In this document: in pieces, positions 1 through 7,033 of the stretch
Numbering within the stretch: the first letter of the stretch is position 1
Layout: each line of letters begins with the position of its first letter
Assembly: GCA_028698875.1 (NCBI GenBank)
Contig: JAQVVR010000003.1
Coordinates: 80,470 to 144,469, forward strand
Length of the DNA: 64,000 bases
Reading direction: 5' to 3'
Source of the DNA: Candidatus Izemoplasmatales bacterium
Lineage (GTDB): Bacteria; Bacillota_I; Bacilli_A; Izemoplasmatales; Hujiaoplasmataceae
Translations under genes and position numbers: made by a program
Notes under the pieces: model-generated
Databases searched by the model: none
What the model was told of the DNA's origin: nothing
The model's input: only the letters and a program-made list of their open reading frames with translations

Positions 1-201
1 TACATTGGCTAAAACAAACAAGCAAGAATTAACAATCTCATGATTGATTAAAACCGCACATGCCCCACATTCGCCTTCGCCACAACCTTCTTTTAACCCT
101 TTTAAATTAAAGTCATTACGGATGACATCAAGCAACCGACGGTTCAAATCGCTTTGAACGGTGACCGGTTGGTGGTTTAAAGTAAATTTAACGATTGCCA
201 T
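1..201 (-). CDS. Mo-hydroxylase [2Fe-2S] subunit, C-terminus cut by window edge
   Basis: Only the first 67 codons lie in the window, read from the ATG at 199-201. The segment begins MAIVKFTLN and carries the plant-type ferredoxin motif GCGEGECGAC about residues 39-48, followed by SC about 59-60, which is how the small Fe-S subunit of xanthine dehydrogenase/CO dehydrogenase family enzymes begins. The second Fe-S domain should lie beyond the left edge. Its start overlaps the end of the upstream Mo subunit by 14 nt, so the two are probably translationally coupled and form one enzyme. It would pass electrons from the molybdenum centre to a flavin subunit, which is not visible here. The family call is firm; the substrate is not known. 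Confidence 0.9.
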   Translation of the reverse strand, partial: MAIVKFTLNHQPVTVQSDLNRRLLDVIRNDFNLKGLKEGCGEGECGACAVLINHEIVNSCLFVLANV

Positions 202-2287
202 ATTCGATCAACTCCATTATCGATTCTGGGGTTACAGGAATATTATGTACCCGTCTAAAAATCGCATTTTCAATTGCCATCGCCACGGCCGGCGCTCCCC
301 CGATTAAAGTTAATTCCCCAGCGCCTTTAGCCCCATATGGTCCGCCAGCGTGTGGATTATCGATCAATTCAGTTGTTATTTTCGTCGTATCCAAGGCGGT
401 AGGAATGATATAATCAGTCATATTTTTTTGTCTGACTTTACCATTTTTCACTTCCATATTCTCTAAATATCCATAGGCAAAACCCTGGGTGATTCCCCCT
501 TCGGCTTGACCTTTAATGACTAAATCATCAATTGCTTTCCCTAAATCATAGACACTCCATGCTTCTTCTAAAGTCACTTGATTTGTCACTTTATCAACAG
601 AAACATCGACGATGTTTACACCCCAAGAATAGGCGGGGTAAGCATCTCCATGAAAGGTGGCTTCATCCCATACAATATAATCGGGTTGGACGTATTGTTC
701 AATCACCGTATCCGCAACTCCATTTTGCCATCGGTCATGCATTTTTTGCGCTGCTTTTGCAACTAAACCGCCAACAATCATTGTCGTACGTGAAGCTACC
801 GTTGGTCCTGAATCAGGAACAAAATCTGTATCCGGATATGGGAATCGCACTTTATCCATCGGTATACCGAGAGTATGGGCAACAATCTTACTCATCGTTG
901 TCCTGACGCCTTGCCCCATATCGACAGCTGCAATTAAGATATCAACATTGTCTTGTTCATCTTTATGCAACTTAACTTGCGCTTTGATGATGGTTGCTTC
1001 GCCACTGCCAGTGAAGCCACAACCATGGAAAAAAAGGCTGATTCCCATTCCTCGAAGTTGATTTTCCAACTTATATTTTTGACTTTTCCGCCGGTAATCG
1101 GATATCTCAAGCGCTCGTTTAATCAAATCATTCATTAAAATCGGATCTCGAAAAGTGCCTGATGTTGAAGTTAAATCGCCTTGTTTTGCAAGATGTTTCA
1201 TTTTGAAGTCTAAGGGGTCAATCCCCAAATCTTTTGCAATATGATTTAAAAACATTTCTACAGCATAAAAAATCTGCGGAGCTCCAAACCCACGAAAGGC
1301 CCCATTTGGAACTGTATTAGTTAGATATACGATTCCAGAACAATCAACATTGGGAATTGTATAGGCTCCAGTAGTCGCAATCATCGCTCGCGATAAAACC
1401 ACATTTGATAAACCAAGATACGCTCCTCCATCTAATCTAATATCAGATGAAATCGCGACAAGAGAATTATCACTATCGACAGCTGCTTTCATCCGTATAA
1501 TTGCGGGATGACGTTTTGTGGTTACTTCGATGTCTTCTTCGCGTTCATAAATCAAACGAATCGGTTTATGAATCTTGTTAATAGCGACAGCGAGTTGACA
1601 TCCCATCAATGATGGAAATTCTTCTTTACCACCAAAGGCTCCACCAACAGCTGGCTGAATAATTCTAACCTGTTCCGATGAACATCCCAGCGCTAACAAA
1701 ACCGCATTTTTAACATAATATGGACATTGAATCGATCCAATCAAAGTAATTTTATCGCCTTCGGAATATCCAATCATACCCTGTGGTTCGATATATGCTT
1801 GTTCCTGATATCCCGTTTGGTACGTATATTCAAAGATGCGATTTGCACTTGAAAATGCGTTTTGAGGATTACCTTTTTCATAATGGTAATTGATGGCGAT
1901 ATTGCTTTCATCATATATCGGTTCAATCAACTTGGTTTCCAAAATAATCTTATTTATAAGCGACTGAACAACCGATTTTTGCGGACCTACAATAAGTAAA
2001 ATCGGTTCTCCAAAGTAACGTAAAATCTTTTCGGCAAAAATCGGCATATCGTCTTTTATGATTTTAACCCCATTTTTGCCAGGAACATCACGATAATCCA
2101 CTGCGAAATATCCATCCGGAAGTTTTGGCACAGTGATGGATACAATTTCACCACTTATTATCGGTGATCGAAACGTTTTAGCATACAACGCTCCTTCAAT
2201 CTGAACATCGTTGACGTATTTCGCACATCCAGATATTTTCTCATAATTATCAATTTTATTAACTGATATACTGATATCTTTTTGCAT
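188..2287 (-). CDS. Molybdenum-binding subunit of a second xanthine-dehydrogenase-type hydroxylase (XdhD-like)
   Basis: This 699-residue protein is a molybdopterin-binding large subunit. Visible family marks are GGAFGGK about residue 215, the pterin-contact motif GAFRGFGAPQ about 330, and GAKGAGELTL near 652-661, whose glutamate (about 658) is the position of the catalytic base. It is shorter than the 773-residue XdhA-like protein encoded at 7034-9355, and the two are clearly different proteins. With the [2Fe-2S] subunit downstream it would hydroxylate an N-heterocycle. Its setting beside SsnA-like, PreA-like and hydantoinase genes resembles the E. coli xdhD-ygfK-ssnA neighbourhood, so a purine or purine-derived substrate is the best inference. 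Nicotinate or another heterocycle cannot be excluded. The start at 2287 is preceded by an AGAGGTGAT-type ribosome site. Confidence 0.85.
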   Translation of the reverse strand: MQKDISISVNKIDNYEKISGCAKYVNDVQIEGALYAKTFRSPIISGEIVSITVPKLPDGYFAVDYRDVPGKNGVKIIKDDMPIFAEKILRYFGEPILLIVGPQKSVVQSLINKIILETKLIEPIYDESNIAINYHYEKGNPQNAFSSANRIFEYTYQTGYQEQAYIEPQGMIGYSEGDKITLIGSIQCPYYVKNAVLLALGCSSEQVRIIQPAVGGAFGGKEEFPSLMGCQLAVAINKIHKPIRLIYEREEDIEVTTKRHPAIIRMKAAVDSDNSLVAISSDIRLDGGAYLGLSNVVLSRAMIATTGAYTIPNVDCSGIVYLTNTVPNGAFRGFGAPQIFYAVEMFLNHIAKDLGIDPLDFKMKHLAKQGDLTSTSGTFRDPILMNDLIKRALEISDYRRKSQKYKLENQLRGMGISLFFHGCGFTGSGEATIIKAQVKLHKDEQDNVDILIAAVDMGQGVRTTMSKIVAHTLGIPMDKVRFPYPDTDFVPDSGPTVASRTTMIVGGLVAKAAQKMHDRWQNGVADTVIEQYVQPDYIVWDEATFHGDAYPAYSWGVNIVDVSVDKVTNQVTLEEAWSVYDLGKAIDDLVIKGQAEGGITQGFAYGYLENMEVKNGKVRQKNMTDYIIPTALDTTKITTELIDNPHAGGPYGAKGAGELTLIGGAPAVAMAIENAIFRRVHNIPVTPESIMELIEYGNR

Positions 2288-2314
2288 GAAATCACCTCTA
2301 TTCCTGTAATGTTT

Positions 2315-3385
2315 TTATTTTAAAGCTTGAGATGGGCATTTCGAAATACACAATCCACAACTAAAACATTTGTCTTTATCAAATGTGATATGCTCTTTCA
2401 ACTCAATAGCAAAATACGGACAGATTCGGACGCATAACTGACATTTAGTACATTTTTCCGGATTTAAAATCGGGATATAAGGTTCATAGGATACAGCATT
2501 TTTTAAAGGAGTTTGTTTGACATCTTCAATACTTGAAAAACCGTATTTTTCTAGCACAAGTGGTAAATCCTGTATAATTTTTGAAAATAGATTTTTGCCT
2601 TTTAAAAGTGCACCGGAAAGCATCTGAGTGGCTGATGCTCCCGCTAGCAAGAATTCAATGACATCTTCGGCTTTGGAAATTCCGCCAACACCGATAACCG
2701 TTAACGATGGCATCGCCTTTTTAATTTTGTATACTGTGGCTAATGCTAGATTTTTTATCACCGGTCCACTCGTCCAAACAAATCCCGCGTCATTTCCATA
2801 AACGATATTTCGGTTGTTCAAATCAATTTTCATTGTTGGTCCTAATGAATTGACTGCTACAACCCCATTTGCACCTGCATCAGATATCGCTTTTGCAAAA
2901 CCTTCCGGATCTGGCAAATGAGGACTGATTTTCATATAAATTGGTTTGGTGGTGTGGCTTCGAATGGTTTTAACCGTATCAGCTATCACCTTCAAGTCCG
3001 TTCCCACATAATGTGTCGATACTTCAAATGCGTCAGCGAAGCGATCAAGAAGGGGAATTAAAATCTCCATATCCGCCTTGGTATAACCAACACTGATTAT
3101 AAGCGGTCGATCTTTTGTCTGCCAAAAAGCTGGCAAAAAATCATTTACCCATTTTTGATATGGGTACTCACTCCACAATTCACTATTCATCACATACTCA
3201 CGATCCCCATAAATACAAGGCTTCGGTATATGCGGTAGTATCGTGGAAATTGTTTTGGTAACAATTGCCCCACAGCCTTCATTAACCATAAAAGCCAATT
3301 TGTCAGCGTCACCTACTAATGGTCCTGAAGCCGGCATGAGCGGATTTGCTAAGTATAATCCGTTGAAATTTGTTGTCAAATCCAT
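2315..3385 (-). CDS. PreA-like dihydropyrimidine/dihydroorotate dehydrogenase-family protein with two [4Fe-4S] motifs
   Basis: The N-terminal ~290 residues form a dihydroorotate-dehydrogenase-type FMN barrel: LANPLMPASGP near the start, YMKISPHLPD in the middle, and IGVGGISKAEDVIEFLLAGA with the phosphate-binding glycine loop. The C-terminus carries two ferredoxin motifs, CTKCQLCVRICP and CFSCGLCISKCP. This is the layout of PreA, the subunit that reduces pyrimidines with electrons from the flavoprotein PreT. No PreT-like gene is next to it, so the partner must be elsewhere or different. I prefer the ATG at 3385 to the upstream ATG at 3394 because AAGGATG then sits at a normal distance. It overlaps nothing and is followed closely by the Mo subunit. 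In this island it may reduce or oxidise a purine or pyrimidine ring; the substrate is inferred. Confidence 0.8.
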   Translation of the reverse strand: MDLTTNFNGLYLANPLMPASGPLVGDADKLAFMVNEGCGAIVTKTISTILPHIPKPCIYGDREYVMNSELWSEYPYQKWVNDFLPAFWQTKDRPLIISVGYTKADMEILIPLLDRFADAFEVSTHYVGTDLKVIADTVKTIRSHTTKPIYMKISPHLPDPEGFAKAISDAGANGVVAVNSLGPTMKIDLNNRNIVYGNDAGFVWTSGPVIKNLALATVYKIKKAMPSLTVIGVGGISKAEDVIEFLLAGASATQMLSGALLKGKNLFSKIIQDLPLVLEKYGFSSIEDVKQTPLKNAVSYEPYIPILNPEKCTKCQLCVRICPYFAIELKEHITFDKDKCFSCGLCISKCPSQALK

Positions 3386-3390
3386 ATTAA

Positions 3391-4683
3391 TCATCCTTTC
3401 TTAAGATCGTTCCATAGGCGTGTGGCCGACAAAATTGCTTTTTGGTATTTAGAGGCCAGCTCCGGTTTTATTTGATAATTGGTAATTACTCTTTGCCCAG
3501 CGATGAAAACGTCACTTGGCTTAAAACTGTTGTATAAGCCAAAGAAAATATGGCCAAAAGCATTATCCACATTTATTGGGGTTGCCGGATGGTAAGGTAT
3601 CGTTAATAAATCCGCTGCATAACCAACCTGGATTTTACCAAGTAGCACGCCTAAGCGCTCGCTGGCAAATTCATAAGTGTCAATTATCATTTTTTGCAAA
3701 TCCGCCAGACTAAAAGAAGTAATTCCTTTTTGCAGATGAGCGGCATAATAGATATTCAGATATTCGGTAGTGATTGATGAAGAAATACCATCATTACCGA
3801 TGATGACTTTGACACCCGATTGACGAAGCAATTCAAAATTCGGCAAACCTACGCCATTGTTCATATTTGATGACACATTTATAGCAACAGCACAATTGTG
3901 TTTTTTAAGGATTCTTAGTTCTGATGAATCAGCATATAATGCATGAGCAATAATGCTTCCAGAGTTAAGTAAGCCATGACGATCAAGACGATTGATAATT
4001 CGTTCTCCATAAAGATTTTGGCAATCGATTTCATCATCATTGCTTTCTGCGGCATGAATATGAATTGGTTGGTCTTTCAAACTGTTTTTCACGGCTTTCA
4101 ATGTGGTTTCGGATAAAGTCATCGAAGCGTGTAGGCCAAACATTCCCGAAGAAAACGGAGTGGGCTTAATCGCAAGAAAATCCTCATTTTCTTTAAGACA
4201 TGCTTGCACATCAAACCGATCGCTTGTTTCAAAACAGAATACTCCTCGCATCAATGCATCATCACAGACAGCACGTTTGAGCGCCAATAATGACCCCAAA
4301 ATATCCTTACCACTGGCATGATGATCAATTATGGTTGTAATGCCATTTTGTAAAAAATCAACGCTTGCGGCAATACCACTATAATAATTCATGTCGTTAT
4401 CCAGTTTGGCATCAATTTTCCACCATAGTTGTTCCAAAATCGCTTTGAAATTTTGGGGCTTAAAAGGCAATGATAGCCCACGGGCAAAAGTTGAATAAAT
4501 ATGCGAATGTCCCACAACAAGCGATGGCATTACTAATTTACCCTGACAATCAATAATCTCGTATCCCTTGTTAATGAAATCTGACATAGGTCCGACTTTT
4601 GTGATTATCTCATCAAAAATGATATACGCATTGTCTTGGTATTGATGATAATCATATATTTGGGCGTTAATCAAAGCTTTCAT
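3391..4683 (-). CDS. ssnA: SsnA-like amidohydrolase (guanine deaminase/chlorohydrolase family)
   Basis: A 430-residue metal-dependent hydrolase of the amidohydrolase superfamily. The first metal motif is HSHIYSTFARG about residue 60, with IHIHAAESNDDE near the middle, the later SIIAHALY histidine, and NDGISSS supplying the catalytic aspartate. HSHIYSTFARG and the overall length match SsnA, a putative aminohydrolase found beside xdhD in E. coli purine-degradation loci. The expected role is deamination or ring hydrolysis of a purine derivative. The ATG at 4683 follows AAAGGAGG by 8 nt; the longer GTG/TTG starts at 4686 and 4689 are less likely. It lies 6 nt after the hydantoinase and 5 nt before the PreA-like gene in the same transcription unit. 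Confidence 0.82.
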   Translation of the reverse strand: MKALINAQIYDYHQYQDNAYIIFDEIITKVGPMSDFINKGYEIIDCQGKLVMPSLVVGHSHIYSTFARGLSLPFKPQNFKAILEQLWWKIDAKLDNDMNYYSGIAASVDFLQNGITTIIDHHASGKDILGSLLALKRAVCDDALMRGVFCFETSDRFDVQACLKENEDFLAIKPTPFSSGMFGLHASMTLSETTLKAVKNSLKDQPIHIHAAESNDDEIDCQNLYGERIINRLDRHGLLNSGSIIAHALYADSSELRILKKHNCAVAINVSSNMNNGVGLPNFELLRQSGVKVIIGNDGISSSITTEYLNIYYAAHLQKGITSFSLADLQKMIIDTYEFASERLGVLLGKIQVGYAADLLTIPYHPATPINVDNAFGHIFFGLYNSFKPSDVFIAGQRVITNYQIKPELASKYQKAILSATRLWNDLKKG

Positions 4684-4689
4684 CACCAA

Positions 4690-5991
4690 TTACCTCCTTT
4701 TAACTAGATGTCCTTTACCATTTTCGAATTGCTGATTACGAATCACGAACCGTCCGCGAACTATTGTTGAATCAACATATCCCGCAGAAGGAAAGTCTTG
4801 ATACAAATCATAATCACACCGAGAATGATTTGTCTTGATGGAATAATTATTTTCGGGTTTATATATTACCAAATCCGCATCACTTCCAACGGCAATTTGG
4901 CCCTTTTGGGGATAAAGTCGATGAATAAGTGCTGAATTTTTCGTCATTTTATCAATAATTTGGTCGGAAAAGATTTGATACAATAAGTTAAAAGCATGCT
5001 CAACCCCACCTATGCCCAGGGAAATATCTTTCAGAAATATATGATTTTTTTCTGCTTTCATAAACGGGCAATGATCCGTTCCAATCGTAAAAACATCATC
5101 AATCATATTTTTCAAAATTAGCTGTTCATGCAAACTACGTATCGGAGGTGCCATGGTATATAAGAATCCGTCTGATTGTTGCAAGCAATCATTTGAAAGC
5201 ACAAAATATTGCGGACAACTTTCAATAAAAAATTGCTTATTAAGTAAATCAAGATATTCATCTTTAAGGCGTTTTAAGGTTTCGCCACTAGAAAGGTGAA
5301 CCATATATAGCTTTCCGCCTGTTTCCTTTACAAAACCTGCTAGTTTTAAAGCTTCGCTAGTCTCACATATCGATGGCCGTGAAAGTGATAAATCGCGAAA
5401 AGTATCAGTCGACTTGATCTTAATCATATCGTCGTTTTCGATATGTGCGGTAATTAAAACACCATATTGCCGCGATAACTGTAACAATTCCTTGATTTGT
5501 GGGTCGAATGTTCGGCGTCCTGAATCAGAGTATGTCGTAAAAAGTTTAATGGATGTCATCCCAAGTTCAAGTACTTTTTTAACAAATGCTTCCAAATCAC
5601 CTTTGGGATTTTTGATGGTGGCATGAAATTGGTAGTCCACAACACTCGCTTGAGCCTCTTTGAGTCGGCGTTGATAAGCCAGTTCTAAATCGTTTACATT
5701 ATCAACTGGGTCTAGAAAATCAATAATTGTTGTAACCCCACCATAAGCAGCAGCAATACTACCAGTATAAAAGTCGTCAGCCGAATGATTTTTGCCACAA
5801 TCAAGAGCAAAATGAACATGCGGATCAATAAATCCGGGAAGCACTAATTTATGCGTGGCATCAACAATTTCGCTTGCTGGGTAAAGTTCGGAAGCCAGCC
5901 GACTAATGACCCCATCCTTCACATAAACATTAGTATATTCAAATTGCCCATTTATATATACTTTTGCGTTCTGAATTCGTAAATCGTCCAT
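4690..5991 (-). CDS. hyuA: Dihydropyrimidinase/hydantoinase-family cyclic amidohydrolase
   Basis: A 433-residue cyclic amidohydrolase. The binuclear metal site is recognisable: GFIDPHVHF about residue 60, the lysine that is carbamylated in this family in TSIKLFTTYS about 155, LITAHIEN about 190, MVHLSSGE about 240, and the aspartate in GTDHCPF about 310. Members open the rings of dihydropyrimidines, hydantoins or allantoin-like compounds. Beside xanthine dehydrogenase, SsnA and carbamate kinase it most resembles E. coli HyuA/YgeZ, part of anaerobic purine breakdown. The ATG at 5991 has GGAAGGA 6 nt upstream; an in-frame GTG at 6009 is a weaker alternative. True allantoinase or dihydroorotase is possible, but the context favours the hydantoinase branch. 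Confidence 0.85.
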   Translation of the reverse strand: MDDLRIQNAKVYINGQFEYTNVYVKDGVISRLASELYPASEIVDATHKLVLPGFIDPHVHFALDCGKNHSADDFYTGSIAAAYGGVTTIIDFLDPVDNVNDLELAYQRRLKEAQASVVDYQFHATIKNPKGDLEAFVKKVLELGMTSIKLFTTYSDSGRRTFDPQIKELLQLSRQYGVLITAHIENDDMIKIKSTDTFRDLSLSRPSICETSEALKLAGFVKETGGKLYMVHLSSGETLKRLKDEYLDLLNKQFFIESCPQYFVLSNDCLQQSDGFLYTMAPPIRSLHEQLILKNMIDDVFTIGTDHCPFMKAEKNHIFLKDISLGIGGVEHAFNLLYQIFSDQIIDKMTKNSALIHRLYPQKGQIAVGSDADLVIYKPENNYSIKTNHSRCDYDLYQDFPSAGYVDSTIVRGRFVIRNQQFENGKGHLVKRR

Positions 5992-6009
5992 GCATAGTCC
6001 TTCCTTCAC

Positions 6010-6477
6010 TTACATAAGTTGATATTCAGATATTGCATATTTTTTTAGAACCGCATCAATGAGTTCATTACGAATTGCCACATAAATCTCTAGTTTTGAA
6101 GCGACCATCTCTGAAAAAATCGCGTGGAATCCCTTGCCATCAAGTTCCAATAACCCGATTTCATCAAGATAAATAGGGGATATCTTTTTAGTAATCATCT
6201 CTCGAATTGTTTCTTCAATCCATGTCAAAGTGGCTGAGGAAACCATGTATGGTCCAACCTGGCAACAAGAATCAAAGTCATTTGGAACATAAGTGTTATG
6301 ATAAATAAACGGTCGTTCCTCCATTGTGGTTAATCGGGTTGCCCAATAAGATTTTACTATTTTATTTTCGATCTGTTTCGTGGCGACGAACCCATCGCCA
6401 GTCTTATAAAATTGGTATAAAGCCATCATTTTACTGGTTTTGCCAGAATCAATACACCCAGAAATAATATTAATCAC
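6010..6477 (-). CDS. THEP1-like P-loop NTPase in a Mo-hydroxylase cluster
   Basis: A 155-residue protein with a Walker A motif GCIDSGKT at residues 7-14 and a Walker B-like YLDEIGLLELDGKGF about 103-117. The DEIGxxEL form is typical of the THEP1/NTPase_1 family of small nucleoside triphosphatases. I start it at the GTG at 6477 because GGGGATAACGAT precedes it and an ATG there would be out of frame. The gene runs straight into the hydantoinase gene. Its cellular job is unknown. Since it sits between two molybdenum hydroxylases, an accessory role in cofactor handling or enzyme maturation is a reasonable inference but not shown by the sequence. Confidence 0.7.
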   Translation of the reverse strand: MINIISGCIDSGKTSKMMALYQFYKTGDGFVATKQIENKIVKSYWATRLTTMEERPFIYHNTYVPNDFDSCCQVGPYMVSSATLTWIEETIREMITKKISPIYLDEIGLLELDGKGFHAIFSEMVASKLEIYVAIRNELIDAVLKKYAISEYQLM

Positions 6478-6536
6478 ATCGTTATCCCCCTGATCAAGAC
6501 ATTTACAAAATAGCCAGAAATTAACAAGACATCATT

Positions 6537-7020
6537 TTACAAGAACACTGTCACAACGATTGCTAAAAGCAAAAAGGCGCCTGCGAAGATAAGTTTTATT
6601 GGTAAACCCGCCAGTGATTTCTTACCAAATAGTAATATTTGATATGATATACAACCGTCCCAATCGCTCCCTCAAGCAGTCCATTAAAAAAATGTCATTC
6701 CAGCTTCAATACTTTGGAGTTGACCCGATACAGTATGAAATACCAAATCCTGAAAAACTAAAAATAAAACAAACATCATTCGCCAAGCAATACTCGCAGT
6801 CAGAAAGGAAATTAAATTTGTCACTACTATATTGCCGCTCCAAGACCAATGAACAAAAGTGCTGTCCGCAAATTTGTTTTCAAAAAAGCATGGATGAGTA
6901 TAAAACATGCAATTGGAAACATTACTGCACTAGCTACTAGCGATGGCAAAAGATGTAAAACATAACCCAATGTAGCTTCCTAAATTCCCCAACGGCTTCA
7001 AAAAAGCCAATTTGTGATAT
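6537..7020 (-). pseudogene. Frameshifted remnant of an integral membrane protein
   Basis: No intact ORF fills this gap, but consecutive minus-strand pieces in different frames read as one hydrophobic protein. From 7020 downwards they are a glycine-rich start (LAFLKPLGNLGSYIG), then VLHLLPSLVASAVMFPIACF and LIHAFLKTNLRTALLFIGLG in a second frame, then VVTNLISFLTASIAWRMMF to SIEAGMTFF in another, then FFNGLLEGAIGTVV, then FGKKSLAGLPIKLIFAGAF ending with a stop at 6537-6539. At least four frame changes are needed. About five membrane segments can be counted. I cannot name the family; a substrate-specific ECF-type or other small permease would fit the size. Its place between the two Mo-hydroxylase sets suggests it once served the same pathway, perhaps as a transporter. 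Confidence 0.6.
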
Positions 7021-7033
7021 TAATGCCGCTCTT

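Noticed and set aside
532..906. 124-codon plus-strand ORF
   Set aside because: Antisense to conserved parts of the Mo subunit, with no ribosome site; a shadow of biased codon use.
6599..6940. Plus-strand and minus-strand short ORFs in the gap before xdhA
   Set aside because: The minus-strand one is one frame of the decayed membrane protein; the plus-strand one is its shadow, with no ribosome site or homology.
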